This document shows positions 53,401-62,448 of a DNA stretch of 64,000 bases, piece by piece (positions within the stretch are counted from its first letter, which is position 1; the number at the start of each line of letters is the position of its first letter). Below the pieces are notes generated by a model, which saw nothing but the letters and a program-made list of their open reading frames with translations, searched no databases and was not told where the DNA came from. The DNA is taken from contig CALHWB010000018.1 of assembly GCA_938036835.1 (NCBI GenBank), forward strand, positions 1 through 64,000, written 5' to 3'. This DNA is from an uncultured Propionibacterium sp. (GTDB taxonomy: Bacteria; Actinomycetota; Actinomycetes; Propionibacteriales; Propionibacteriaceae). Position numbers and translations under genes: made by a program.

Positions 53401-54671
53401 TGCCCGGCGAGCGGCAGCCGCAAGACCCCGCCCGGCGGGCGGCAGCCCTGTTTGCTGCGACGTTCGGGGGGCAACCCCAGCTTCTCGGACGAGGCCCGGG
53501 GCGGGTGAATCTGATCGGCGAGCACACCGACTACAACGAAGGTTTCGCGCTGCCCTTCGCCATCGATCGCGTCACCTGCGCCGCGGCACGGCTGCGTCCC
53601 GACCGGCAGATCGGGTTGGTCACCGAGTTCGCTCCCGGAGTGGTGCACAGCCAGCTCGACCGGCTCGGCCAGGCCACCGGCACCGGGTCGGGCTGGGCCG
53701 GCTACCCGCTGGGGATCGTCTGGGCGCTAGGTGAGGCAGGCGCCGACCTGACGGCGCTGCCCGGATTCGAGGTGGCCTTCGCCTCCGATGTGCCGGTTGG
53801 GGCCGGGCTGTCGAGTTCGGCGGCCATCGAGACCGCCATCGGTGTCGCGCTCAACGAACTGTGGGGACTCGGCCTGGACCGCCGCAGCCTGGCCCGGGTG
53901 GGCCAGCGGGCCGAGAACGTGGTGGTCGGTGCGCCGACCGGCATCATGGATCAGACCGCCGCCCTGTCGGGCGGCCCGGACTGCGCGGTGCTGCTGGACT
54001 GCCGCAGCCTGGCCATCGAATTGGTGCCGTTGGGGTTGCCGGCGGCCGGCCTCGGGGTGGTGGTGATCGACAGCCGCGTGGCCCACGCCCACGCCGATGG
54101 CGGCTATCGCAACCGGCGGGCGGCCTGCGAGCATGCTGCGGCGGCGATCGGCGTCCGGGCGCTGCGCGATCTGGCGGTGCCGGATCTGCCCGCCGCGGCA
54201 GATGCGCTGGACGAGGTCGCCTTCCGGCGGGTCCGTCATGTGGTGACCGAGAACCAGCGGGTGCTGGCTACGGCGGCCATGCTGCGTGCCGGGGCTCCCC
54301 GGGGCATCGGCGATCTGCTGCTCGCCTCGCACGCCTCGATGCGCGATGACTTCGAGATCTCGACTCCCGAGCTGGACACCGCGGTGACCGCCGCGGTGCG
54401 GGCCGGGGCGCTGGGTGCCCGCATGACCGGCGGCGGATTCGGCGGTTCGGTGATCGCGTTGACCGAGCAGGAGGCGATCGCGCAGGTGGGTCGGGCCGTT
54501 CGGCGCGCCTACCGGGGCGCCGGTTTTGCCGAGCCGGGCATCTGCACGGTCCGGGCGGTGCCCGGCGCGACCGTGCTACCCGCCCCGGCGACACCGGTGG
54601 CCCGGGCGGCCGCCCGAGACGGCGCCGCGGCCGGTACGCCGGATTCGAGGCGCGGCGGAGCGCGGTCGTGA
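53400..54671 (+). CDS. galK: Galactokinase
   Basis: 423 residues from ATG 53400, which shares its A with the NUDIX stop. GHMP kinase phosphorylating galactose at C1. Galactokinase signature GRVNLIGEHTDYNEG (about 35-49), ATP-binding VPVGAGLSSSAAIE (about 135-148), MDQTAALSG, and the C-terminal RMTGGGFGGSVIAL. A roughly 40-residue Ala/Arg-rich C-terminal extension beyond the usual end is not conserved. Overlaps the uridylyltransferase gene by four bases. No classical galT is adjacent, and the next gene probably takes that role. Confidence 0.95.
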   Translation: MPGERQPQDPARRAAALFAATFGGQPQLLGRGPGRVNLIGEHTDYNEGFALPFAIDRVTCAAARLRPDRQIGLVTEFAPGVVHSQLDRLGQATGTGSGWAGYPLGIVWALGEAGADLTALPGFEVAFASDVPVGAGLSSSAAIETAIGVALNELWGLGLDRRSLARVGQRAENVVVGAPTGIMDQTAALSGGPDCAVLLDCRSLAIELVPLGLPAAGLGVVVIDSRVAHAHADGGYRNRRAACEHAAAAIGVRALRDLAVPDLPAAADALDEVAFRRVRHVVTENQRVLATAAMLRAGAPRGIGDLLLASHASMRDDFEISTPELDTAVTAAVRAGALGARMTGGGFGGSVIALTEQEAIAQVGRAVRRAYRGAGFAEPGICTVRAVPGATVLPAPATPVARAAARDGAAAGTPDSRRGGARS

Positions 54672-56053
54672 CCAGGCCGGAAACCGGCCCGGAGGATGCC
54701 CTGGATCGCTGTATCGCCCGGATGCGCCGGGCCGGCGTGGCCGAGCCGGCCGTCGCGGTGTTCGCCGACCAGTACCGGCAGTGCCGGCGGGGAGTCACCG
54801 GCATCATCGCGGAGGATTCGATCCGGCCCCTGCTCGACCCACCCAAGCTGGCCGACGTCGCGGTGCCTGACGACCGGGCCCGCGCCGCCCTCGCCCAGAC
54901 GGTGATCATCAAGCTGAACGGTGGACTGGGCACCTCGATGGGCCTGGACGCCGCCAAAACGCTGCTGCCGGTACGTGACGGCAGGAGTTTCCTCGATCTC
55001 ATCGTCCAGCAGGTGCGGCATGCCCGGCACACCCATGGCGTCCGGTTGCCGCTGCTGTTCATGAACAGCTTCCGCACCAGGCAAGACACCCTGGCCGCGC
55101 TGGCTCGCCATGGTGACCTTCCGGTCGCTGGGCTGCCTCTCGACTTCCTGCAGCATCGAGAACCCAAGCTGCTGGCCGCCGGTCTGCGCCCGGTGGACTG
55201 GCCGGCCGATCCCGAACTCGAATGGTGCCCGCCCGGGCATGGCGACATCTACCCGGCGTTGTGGGTATCGGGTCTGCTGGATACCCTGCTGGCAAGGGGT
55301 TTCCGGTACGCCAGCGTGGCCAATGGCGACAACCTGGGGGCGGCCCCCGATGCGAAGCTGGCCGGCTGGTTTGCCGATTCGGGGGCGGCCTATGCGGCCG
55401 AGATCTGCCCGCGCACCCCGAATGATCGCAAGGGCGGTCATCTGGCGGTGCGCGGCTCCGACGGCCGGTTGGTGTTGCGGGACACCGCCCAAACCTCTCC
55501 GGCGGATCTGAAGTGTTTCACCGACGAGCGAGTGCATCCCTATTTCCACGCCAACAACCTGTGGCTCGATCTGCGCCGGCTGCGCAGGCTATTGGCCGAG
55601 CGGGCCGGCAACCTGCGGCTCCCACTGATCCGCAACATCAAGACCGTCGATCCGACCGATCCGGCCTCGCCGCAGGTCATCCAGCTCGAATCCGCGATGG
55701 GGGCCGCGATCGAGGTGTTCGACGATTCACGGGCCATCGTGGTGCCCAGAGACCGTTTCCTGCCGGTGAAGACCACCAATGAGCTGCTGCTGGTGCGTTC
55801 GGACGTGTTCGAACTCGGGGATGACGGCCGGTTGCGGTCGGTCGTCCACCCGATTCCCCGCGTCGAGCTCGATCCCCGCTACTACAGGCTGCTGTCCGAT
55901 TTCGACGACCGCATCGTGGTGCTGCCTTCGCTTCGCGCGGTGACCAGCCTGAAGGTGCTGGGGGACTGGACCTTCGATGCTCCTGCGAAGCTGACCGGAG
56001 CCGTCGTCCTGCCCGACGATGGGCGGGCCCACCGCTATCCGGATGAAAGGTGA
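54668..56053 (+). CDS. UDPGP-type UTP-hexose-1-phosphate uridylyltransferase
   Basis: 461 residues of the eukaryote-like UDPGP family. NTP-binding KLNGGLGTSMGLDAAKTLLPV starts near residue 82, followed by LPLLFMNSFRTRQDT, GHGDIYPAL, ASVANGDNLGA and KTTNELLLVRSD. This family includes UDP-glucose pyrophosphorylases and bifidobacterial enzymes able to use galactose 1-phosphate. Its start overlaps galK (GTGA), so it likely activates galactose 1-phosphate directly with UTP. Glucose 1-phosphate use cannot be excluded. Confidence 0.88.
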   Translation: MTRPETGPEDALDRCIARMRRAGVAEPAVAVFADQYRQCRRGVTGIIAEDSIRPLLDPPKLADVAVPDDRARAALAQTVIIKLNGGLGTSMGLDAAKTLLPVRDGRSFLDLIVQQVRHARHTHGVRLPLLFMNSFRTRQDTLAALARHGDLPVAGLPLDFLQHREPKLLAAGLRPVDWPADPELEWCPPGHGDIYPALWVSGLLDTLLARGFRYASVANGDNLGAAPDAKLAGWFADSGAAYAAEICPRTPNDRKGGHLAVRGSDGRLVLRDTAQTSPADLKCFTDERVHPYFHANNLWLDLRRLRRLLAERAGNLRLPLIRNIKTVDPTDPASPQVIQLESAMGAAIEVFDDSRAIVVPRDRFLPVKTTNELLLVRSDVFELGDDGRLRSVVHPIPRVELDPRYYRLLSDFDDRIVVLPSLRAVTSLKVLGDWTFDAPAKLTGAVVLPDDGRAHRYPDER

Positions 56054-56145
56054 CCTGCCGCCCGGCCGGTCACCGGGCCGGGCGCGCACGGGATCGGCGT
56101 CCCGTTCGTTGACGGTGAACCCCAGACAGGTGACCTCCGGAGCGG

Positions 56146-57222
56146 CTACCGCCGGGGATCGGGTTCGGTCCGGGTCTGCGATGCCGTCCCGTCGTCCTCG
56201 TCTGGTGGGCTATCGGCACCGACCCGGTCCGGCTGGGCCACCCGGCCGGCGGCGGTTTCGCTGCCCAGGTCGCTGATGACGACTCGCTTCCCCAAGCGGA
56301 CGCCGACCACCCGATTCAACGGGACATTGAGTCGCCGGCCGTGGCGACGCACCAGCCAGGCCATTCCTTGGCCGATGGTCAGCACCCGGACGACCACCCG
56401 ATGGGTCAGGCCATCCTCGGCGGCATACTCCAGTGCTACCCAGCGGTCCTGGCTGTGGGCCTGGGCCAGCAGGCCCGGCCCGCTGCCGGTGGTCAATAGC
56501 GTCCTGGCCACCCGCCGGGATTCCGGCACATCGAGGGGACGTACCGGCTCGGTCTCCGCCCCGGGTACCCCGCCCGGCAACGCCGGGCGGGCCCAGAACC
56601 GGCGGTCGGTGCGCAATAGCAGGGCAACTTCGCGGGGCAATTCGACGGTGTCGGCGGCCACCGGGCGCAACAGGCCGCGGACCAGCAACCGTTCCACGGG
56701 CCCGCGGGCGGTGCCGGTGCCGATGACGCGCTCCGCGTTTCGCAACCGGCCGGTAGCCGGCCCCCAGACCAGCCTGGCCAGCACCCGGCATTCCGCCGCC
56801 GGCAGCTCGGCCAGTAGTCCGGCGAGCTCGTCGGCGGGTATCGGATGGCGGCTTGGCCTCGCCAGGCCGCCGGGATTGGGCCCCAGCGCCGTCACCACCG
56901 CAGCGCCCAATCGGGGTGGCGTACCGCCCACCAGGCCCAGCTCGGCCAACTGGCCGAGCACCGCCGTCAGCCGGTTGCCGGCGGCCAGATCCAGAAACTC
57001 CGGATCGGCGCCGGCGGCCAGGCCGATCACCACCCGAAGCGCGCGGTCGTCCAGCCGGCGCAATGCGGCCAGCACCGATGCGGGCCGGCTGGCGCGCTGC
57101 ACCAGCTCGGTGAGGTTGCGCGGAACGGGATCGGCCAGATCCGGTCGCGAGCGCAACAGCCTGGCAAGCCGGGTCACCCCGAACGTCGCCAGATTTGTCG
57201 GAAACACCGGCCCCGGATCCAT
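56146..57222 (-). CDS. Shortened helicase-associated (XPB N-terminal-like) protein
   Basis: 358 residues from ATG 57222. The N-terminal part (FPTNLATFGVTRLARLLRSRPDL and ASRPASVLAALRRLDDRALRVVIGLA) matches the start of the actinobacterial helicase-associated/XPB-N proteins, which are usually 700-800 residues. The C-terminal WVALEYAAEDGLTHRVVVRVL and LNVPLNRVVGVRLG match their end. The long middle part is absent, so this is either a natural short form or an internal deletion in frame. No helicase motor. Starts two bases after the upstream membrane-protein gene. Confidence 0.7.
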   Translation of the reverse strand: MDPGPVFPTNLATFGVTRLARLLRSRPDLADPVPRNLTELVQRASRPASVLAALRRLDDRALRVVIGLAAGADPEFLDLAAGNRLTAVLGQLAELGLVGGTPPRLGAAVVTALGPNPGGLARPSRHPIPADELAGLLAELPAAECRVLARLVWGPATGRLRNAERVIGTGTARGPVERLLVRGLLRPVAADTVELPREVALLLRTDRRFWARPALPGGVPGAETEPVRPLDVPESRRVARTLLTTGSGPGLLAQAHSQDRWVALEYAAEDGLTHRVVVRVLTIGQGMAWLVRRHGRRLNVPLNRVVGVRLGKRVVISDLGSETAAGRVAQPDRVGADSPPDEDDGTASQTRTEPDPRR

Positions 57223-57224
57223 GA

Positions 57225-58034
57225 TCAGTACTGCGGCCGGACCGCCATCCACGCGGCCAGGAGCACACTGCCCAGGCTCAGCAACGCCAGCAACTGGCTG
57301 ATCGATTGCAACTGGTACAGGCCGATATAGCCGCTCCACCAGATCGCAACGATGCCGGACCACAGGGCGGTGAAACCGGCCAGCGCCCCCCGGCCGGCCG
57401 ATTTCGTGACGAGCGAGACGATCAAGGCGATCGGCAGTACCGCCAGGCTGATGGTGCCGAACAGCAGACCGCAGGCCAGCGCACCGACCACAAATCCATT
57501 GGCCCGGTTCAAGACGCGGACGAAGGTGTTGCGCTGGGGGTGGCCGATCTGGTGGGGGCCGATATTACCCGGATAGGAGTATGGGCCGGTCGCATAGGGA
57601 TTGACCGGGTAGACATGGCCCGGATAGGGATTCACTGCCGGAATGGGTGCCGGCGGCGCAGCCAATCGGACCGGGGGGCCGCTGGGCGGCGGCAGGACGG
57701 CCGGGTCGACGCTGGGCTGCGGTGCGGCCGGCATCGCGTTCAGGGTGGTGAATGGCTGATCGGGACGCCAGGTGGTATTCGTGGGGGGTGGGGCGTCCCC
57801 CAGATAGGGTTCCGTTGGATTTCGTGGGGGCTCGGGTGTGGGGCCGATCGACTCCAGCGGCACCGTAGCCGTCTGGGGCGGTGCGAAATCGTCGGGGGCC
57901 GGTCCGCCGCTGGGGGTCGGCTGGGTGCGCGGCTCGGCCGCCGATAGCGGGAAGACCTGCGGACTGGCGAACCCGAAGGGTTGGCCCGCAGGCTCATCCT
58001 GTCCCAGGATCGGAACCGCAACGGGCTGAGTCAT
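57225..58034 (-). CDS. Membrane protein with long proline-rich N-terminus
   Basis: 269 residues from ATG 58034. Residues 1-165 are cytoplasmic-type low complexity rich in Pro, Thr and Ala, with Tyr/Pro/Gly stretches (PYPGHVYPVNPYATGPYSYPG). Three membrane helices follow (NGFVVGALACGLLFGTISLAVLPIALIVS, GFTALWSGIVAIWWSGYIGLYQL and LLALLSLGSVLLAAWMAV). The family is not identified, and the architecture recalls actinobacterial DUF4190-like proteins. Coupled to the shortened helicase-associated gene. The longer ORF to 58163 is not supported. Confidence 0.65.
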   Translation of the reverse strand: MTQPVAVPILGQDEPAGQPFGFASPQVFPLSAAEPRTQPTPSGGPAPDDFAPPQTATVPLESIGPTPEPPRNPTEPYLGDAPPPTNTTWRPDQPFTTLNAMPAAPQPSVDPAVLPPPSGPPVRLAAPPAPIPAVNPYPGHVYPVNPYATGPYSYPGNIGPHQIGHPQRNTFVRVLNRANGFVVGALACGLLFGTISLAVLPIALIVSLVTKSAGRGALAGFTALWSGIVAIWWSGYIGLYQLQSISQLLALLSLGSVLLAAWMAVRPQY

Positions 58035-58184
58035 ACTGCCCAGTCTAGGCGCACCCGGCAGGAGGCAGGCCGCCAGGAGAGATCCACTGCGTGAACCCGG
58101 CTGGGTGTCCCTGGCACGGAGCCGGCGAGCCCGTCTGGGCGATGCGGAATCCGGGGCTGGCATGGTGCGGTTGGGGTAGGGACC

Positions 58185-58218
58185 GATAATGTTGTGGCGT
58201 GCACGCGGAGGCGTGCAC
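58185..58218 (+). promoter_or_regulatory. -10 box and 5' UTR stem-loop before the cold-shock gene
   Basis: GATAAT (58185-58190) is a good -10 hexamer with no convincing -35. Immediately downstream is a perfect 8-bp stem (GTGCACGC/GCGTGCAC, 58199-58218, 4-base loop). The hairpin would be near the 5' end of the mRNA, a position where cold-shock genes often carry stabilising structure. Confidence 0.45.
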
Positions 58219-58240
58219 CCTGTAGACGAGTGAGGTAGTG

Positions 58241-58624
58241 GTGCCCAGCGGCAAGGTGCGGTTCTTCGACGCGGAGAAGGGCTTTGGCTTCATCGCCAAA
58301 GATGGCGGTGGCGACGTGTTCGTGCGCTCGGATGCGTTGCCCAAGGGCGTGACCAGTCTCAAACCCGGTCAACGGGTCGAGTTCGGCGTGGTCGAGGGAC
58401 GCAAAGGCGAGCAGGCGCTCTCGGTGCAGTTGGTCGAACCGCCGCCGTCGCTGTCGAAGGCGTCCCGCAAGAAGCCCGCGCAGCTCGCGGTCATGTTCGA
58501 GGATCTGATCAAGGTTTTCGATCAGGTGGGCAATGGGTACCGGCATGGGCGCTATCCAAGCCCGGCGCAGGCCACCAAACTCGCCGGCATGCTGCGGGCC
58601 GTGGCGGATGAGTTGGAACTGTGA
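58241..58624 (+). CDS. Cold-shock domain protein with actinobacterial C-terminal extension
   Basis: 127 residues from GTG 58241 (VPSGKVRFFDAEKGFGFI), with GAGTGAGG upstream; the GTG one codon earlier is too close. RNP1-like KGFGFI and RNP2-like DVFVRSDAL mark the cold-shock domain (about 1-67), an RNA-binding fold. The C-terminal extension (about 70-127) with QLAVMFEDLIKVFDQVG and YPSPAQATKLAGMLRAVADEL is the form seen in mycobacterial CspB-like proteins. Stop overlaps the DUF3027 start by four bases (GTGA). Confidence 0.9.
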   Translation: MPSGKVRFFDAEKGFGFIAKDGGGDVFVRSDALPKGVTSLKPGQRVEFGVVEGRKGEQALSVQLVEPPPSLSKASRKKPAQLAVMFEDLIKVFDQVGNGYRHGRYPSPAQATKLAGMLRAVADELEL

Positions 58625-59385
58625 ACGAGGTCGATCAGTTGATCGCCGACGCGGTCGAGTCCGCTCGGGCCGCTGCGGTCGAGGTCGCCGAGGATTTCGG
58701 GGTCGGCGAGTATCTGGGCACCCGCCCCGAGGAGGGCGTCCGGCTGGCCACCCACTATTTCTCCTGCCCGCATCCCGGCTATCAGGGCTGGTATTGGGCC
58801 GTCACCATGGCACGCGCCTCGCGGGCACGCTATGCCACGGTCAACGAGGTCGTGTTGCTGCCCGGGGCGGAATCGTTACTGGCGCCCGCCTGGGTGCCGT
58901 GGGTCGATCGGCTGCGACCCGGCGACCTGGCCCCGGGGACGCTGCTACCCACCCCGGATAACGACCCACGGCTCGAACCCGGTTACACCGGCGGAGAGCT
59001 CGCCCCGGACGCCGATCCCGCCGAATGGGCATTGACCAGGGCGATCGTCACCGAGTTGGGTTTGGGGCGGCAGCGGGTGCTGTCTCCCGACGGCCGTCGC
59101 AGGGCAGCCGAGCGCTGGCTGTCCGGCTCCGGTGGGCCTGATACCCCGACGGCGCGGCAGGCTCCGGGGCACTGCGCCGGCTGCGCCTATTTCGTCCGGC
59201 TCGGTGGGGCATTGGGCCGTCTATTCGGGGTCTGCGCGAACGAGTACTCTCCGGCCGATGGCCGGGTGGTGGCGGTCGACCATGGCTGTGGTGGGCACTC
59301 CGATGTGGTGGCCGACGAACGTGGCGTCCGGCTGCCCGAGCCGGTGCTGGACACCATAACCTACGACAAGTCGCTGTTCGACTGA
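58621..59385 (+). CDS. DUF3027 protein
   Basis: 254 residues. Conserved actinobacterial family of unknown function. Early block VGEYLGTRPEEGVRLATHYF, then HPGYQGWYWAVTMARASRA (about 55-73) and VLLPGAESLLAPAWVPW. The C-terminal part has a cluster of Cys/His (CAGCAYF near 185, CANEYSP, HGCGGHSD near 223-230), a likely zinc site. Coupled to the cold-shock gene, a common pairing that suggests RNA-related or stress function. GTG start. Confidence 0.88.
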   Translation: MNEVDQLIADAVESARAAAVEVAEDFGVGEYLGTRPEEGVRLATHYFSCPHPGYQGWYWAVTMARASRARYATVNEVVLLPGAESLLAPAWVPWVDRLRPGDLAPGTLLPTPDNDPRLEPGYTGGELAPDADPAEWALTRAIVTELGLGRQRVLSPDGRRRAAERWLSGSGGPDTPTARQAPGHCAGCAYFVRLGGALGRLFGVCANEYSPADGRVVAVDHGCGGHSDVVADERGVRLPEPVLDTITYDKSLFD

Positions 59386-59468
59386 GCCTCGGCCCGGGCG
59401 ACCGGCGACCGGATGGTTTTGGCCGGGGCCGGCCGGTCTCGCGGGCCGCGTAGCAACGGCGGCCGGTC

Positions 59469-59738
59469 TCAGGCGGTCGGGGCCGGGATTCCCCGAGCGG
59501 CATCGCGGGCCCGCTTGTCGCGACGCCATCGGCAGTAGCCCGTGGCCACGCAGCCGATGACCAGCCCGGTCGCGCAGACCTGCAACCACCAGTCCGGCAC
59601 AGCAAACCTGTGGCGTCCCACCAGCAGCACCACGCAGGCCACCGCGAACCCGATCGTACCGATGCTGAACTCGGCCACCGCATCACGGTGCAGGGCCTCC
59701 AGGGGGGCCGGTCGGGTGGACGGCTTCGAGTCGGGCAT
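59469..59738 (-). CDS. DUF2530 membrane protein
   Basis: 89 residues from ATG 59738. Two membrane helices (FSIGTIGFAVACVVLLVG and WLQVCATGLVIGCVATGYCRW) and a basic C-terminus (RWRRDKRARDAARG), the DUF2530 pattern of actinobacteria. Convergent with the DUF3027 gene. Function unknown. The longer ORF upstream is a read-through of the intergenic region. Confidence 0.82.
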   Translation of the reverse strand: MPDSKPSTRPAPLEALHRDAVAEFSIGTIGFAVACVVLLVGRHRFAVPDWWLQVCATGLVIGCVATGYCRWRRDKRARDAARGIPAPTA

Positions 59739-59913
59739 GCCCCCAATCCTAGAAGAGTGCCATGCGGGGTGGCTTGAGGCCGGGCGGACCGCCTGCACGC
59801 ACCCGGCGGCGCACCGCCATCGGCCGTGACCACGCCCGGCGCCGCGTCCCTGAGCGTCCGGCACGCCCCGCGGCGGTGGATCCGGTCAGGGTCACCATGA
59901 TCGATCCCCTACC

Positions 59914-61461
59914 ATGTCGCCCATGGTGACGAAATCTCCCAAGGGAGCGCCGCGCGTCCGCGAGGCGGAAAACAGTTCGACTATTGACGGCTGGTTCGAG
60001 ATCGCTGCGCGGGGTTCCACGCTCGCCCGGGAGATCCGTGGCGGTCTGGTGACCTTCTTCACGATGGCCTACATCCTGGCCCTCAACCCGCTGATCATTG
60101 GCACCGCCGTCGACAGGAACGGCAATCTGATCTCGGGATCCCCCAAGTTCACCGATGCCGCGGCCGGCGTGGTCGACCAGGCAGCCGTCGGGCAGTCGAT
60201 CGGCATGGTCGCGGCCGCCACCGCCCTGATCGCCGGGCTGATGACGATCCTGATGGGGGTGGTTGGCCGGTTCCCGATCGGCCTGGCCACCGGCCTGGGA
60301 CTGAACGCGATGCTCGCTTATGTGATCGCACCGCAGATGACCTGGCCGCAGGCCATGGGGTTGGTGGTCATGGAAGGCCTGGCCATCTCGATACTGGTGC
60401 TGACCGGTTTCCGGGAGGCCGTCTTCCGTGCGGTGCCGCAGAACCTGCGGGTGTCGATCAGCGTCGGTATCGGCCTGTTCATCACCCTGGTGGGGCTCGC
60501 CGACGCCGGTATCGTCCGCCCTGGCAGCCCCCTGCTGCAATTGGGTATCCACGGCTCCCTGGTCGGCTGGCCGATCGCGGTGTTCGTGCTCACCCTGTTC
60601 CTGGTGCTGCTGCTCCATCTGCGGCGCGTCCGGGGCGCCATGCTGTGGGCGATCGGTATCGGCACCATGCTGGCGGTGATCCTGGAGGCCATCTTCAGAA
60701 TCGGTCCCCAGGATCAGGGTGCCAACCCATCCGGCTGGGCGCTGAACGTGCCGAGCTGGCCGGGCTGGGCGGCCTTCGTCACTCCCGACCTGACCCTGCT
60801 GGGCAAGGTGGATCCGCTGGGCGGTTTTGCACCGGATGGCAGTTTCAGTATCGGTGCTGCATTGACCGCGGTGATGCTGGTGTTCAGTCTGATGCTGGCC
60901 GACTTCTTCGACACGATGGGCACCGTGGTCGCGGTCGGTTCCGAGGGCCAGTTGCTGAATGCCAGGGGCGAGCCGCCGCACCTGCGCGAAATCCTGTTGG
61001 TCGATTCGATCGCCGCGTTGGCTGGCGGTCTGGGCTCGGTCTCCAGCAATACCAGCTATGTGGAATCCACCGCGGGGGTCGCCGAGGGGGCCCGCAGCGG
61101 CCTGGCCTCGGTGGTGACCGGCGGGGCCTTCATCATCGCGCTGTTCATCAGTCCACTGGTGAACATGGTGCCGTCGGAGGCGGTGGCTCCCGTGCTGATC
61201 CTGGTGGGTTTCTTGATGATGGCCCAGATCACCCGGATCGACTGGTCCGACCTGGAGTTGGCGATGCCGGCCTTCCTGACCATTGTGCTGATGCCGTTCT
61301 CCTATTCGATCACCGTTGGTATCGGTGCCGGTTTTATTTCCTTCGTGGCGCTAAAGGTCTTCAAGGGAAAGCCGCGCGAGGTGCATGTGCTGATGTGGGT
61401 GGTCGCGGTCTTGTTCGTCGTCTACTTCATGCAGGGCCTGATCTCTAGCTGGCTCGGCTGA
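59914..61461 (+). CDS. NCS2 family purine permease (AzgA/PbuG-like)
   Basis: 515 residues (ATG 59914, or ATG 59923). Typically 12-14 membrane helices; signatures include TFFTMAYILALNPLIIG near residue 50, TGLGLNAMLAY, PQNLRVSISVGIGLFITLVGLADAG and the FFDTMGTVVAVGSE block, all typical of the AzgA-like hypoxanthine/adenine/guanine branch. Imports a nucleobase by proton symport. No purine-metabolism genes adjoin and no PurR box or purine riboswitch is evident upstream. Confidence 0.92.
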   Translation: MSPMVTKSPKGAPRVREAENSSTIDGWFEIAARGSTLAREIRGGLVTFFTMAYILALNPLIIGTAVDRNGNLISGSPKFTDAAAGVVDQAAVGQSIGMVAAATALIAGLMTILMGVVGRFPIGLATGLGLNAMLAYVIAPQMTWPQAMGLVVMEGLAISILVLTGFREAVFRAVPQNLRVSISVGIGLFITLVGLADAGIVRPGSPLLQLGIHGSLVGWPIAVFVLTLFLVLLLHLRRVRGAMLWAIGIGTMLAVILEAIFRIGPQDQGANPSGWALNVPSWPGWAAFVTPDLTLLGKVDPLGGFAPDGSFSIGAALTAVMLVFSLMLADFFDTMGTVVAVGSEGQLLNARGEPPHLREILLVDSIAALAGGLGSVSSNTSYVESTAGVAEGARSGLASVVTGGAFIIALFISPLVNMVPSEAVAPVLILVGFLMMAQITRIDWSDLELAMPAFLTIVLMPFSYSITVGIGAGFISFVALKVFKGKPREVHVLMWVVAVLFVVYFMQGLISSWLG

Positions 61462-61625
61462 ACCGTGCCTTGAGGCCGGCTGCCCCGCCGCGACCGTTGC
61501 CGGGTGCCACCGGCTTCCCGGCCGGCGCGGCTAGCCGCCATGCCGTTGGCGAGCCAGCGGCCGCGGCATCGGCCGGCTGCCATTAGGTTGGGACGCCCAC
61601 GGGTGGGCCGGCCTGGCTCGCGGGT

Positions 61626-62294
61626 TCAGCCGCGGGCCTGGGGCCACACCACGATCAGATCGGGAGCGGGCCGTCCCGCCTGCTCGGCAAGTTCGGCCCA
61701 CGCCGCGAAGCGGCCGAGGAATTCCAGAAGCCTGGCGACCAGTGGCCGGGACTGCTCGGGCACTTCGGCTTCGATCTCGGCCAGTGCGCTGCGGGTCTGT
61801 TCGACATGGGCATGCTTGGCGTAGCCGAAACGCTGGCCTGGGGGCGTTTGCAGGGGCACCTGCGGATTGCCCTGGAGCAGTCTCTCCAACCCCAGACGGG
61901 CGGGCAATCCCGCCCTGGCCAGATCGAACTCGACCTGGGTCAGGCCGCGCTCGTCCAGTTCGAGTTCGATCTGGCCCCAGCTCAGGTCGGCCAGCCACCC
62001 GAGCGTGATCTGCCAGGCATAGGCCAGCCGGCCGGGGGCCACCGTCCGGGCCGCCAGCAGATTCTCCACATCGAACTCCGCCGGCCGGTCAGGGATCGGA
62101 GCGGTGGGTTCGATCGGTCGTTTGAGGATCGGCCCGATGCGTCCGAGCAGGGAACCTCGCCCGGGCTGTTTGCGGGTGAGGGGTGGCAGGCGCGCACAGG
62201 CGGCCGCCCGGAGGCGGTCGGCCAACTCCGGGGCGGCGCCGAAGATATCCCGCAACTCGGTGATGCCCAGGGCGAACAGCATCATCTGTGCCAT
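61626..62294 (-). CDS. Hypothetical protein
   Basis: 222 residues. Starts MAQMMLFALGITELRDIFGA, is mostly helical and soluble, with a low-complexity basic loop (about 40-65) and two Leu-rich helix pairs (YAWQITLGWLADLSWGQIELELDERGL; then LARAGLPARLGLERLLQG). Ends with a Trp-rich strand (APDLIVVWPQARG). No family recognised. Convergent with nothing obvious; the purine permease precedes and the secreted protein gene follows divergently, 155 bases away. Confidence 0.6.
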   Translation of the reverse strand: MAQMMLFALGITELRDIFGAAPELADRLRAAACARLPPLTRKQPGRGSLLGRIGPILKRPIEPTAPIPDRPAEFDVENLLAARTVAPGRLAYAWQITLGWLADLSWGQIELELDERGLTQVEFDLARAGLPARLGLERLLQGNPQVPLQTPPGQRFGYAKHAHVEQTRSALAEIEAEVPEQSRPLVARLLEFLGRFAAWAELAEQAGRPAPDLIVVWPQARG

Positions 62295-62448
62295 ACGCCA
62301 ACGCTACTGCTCAAGTCTCGCCTTGGGAGCCGCGACGACAAGCTGCAGCTGGCCGATCGGCCGGTACCGGGCCGGCAACCGCCGCGACAAGTCCCGCGCC
62401 AGCACTCTAGACTGCCCTTCAGGAGCGGTGCCCGGCGGGAGGTGCGAG

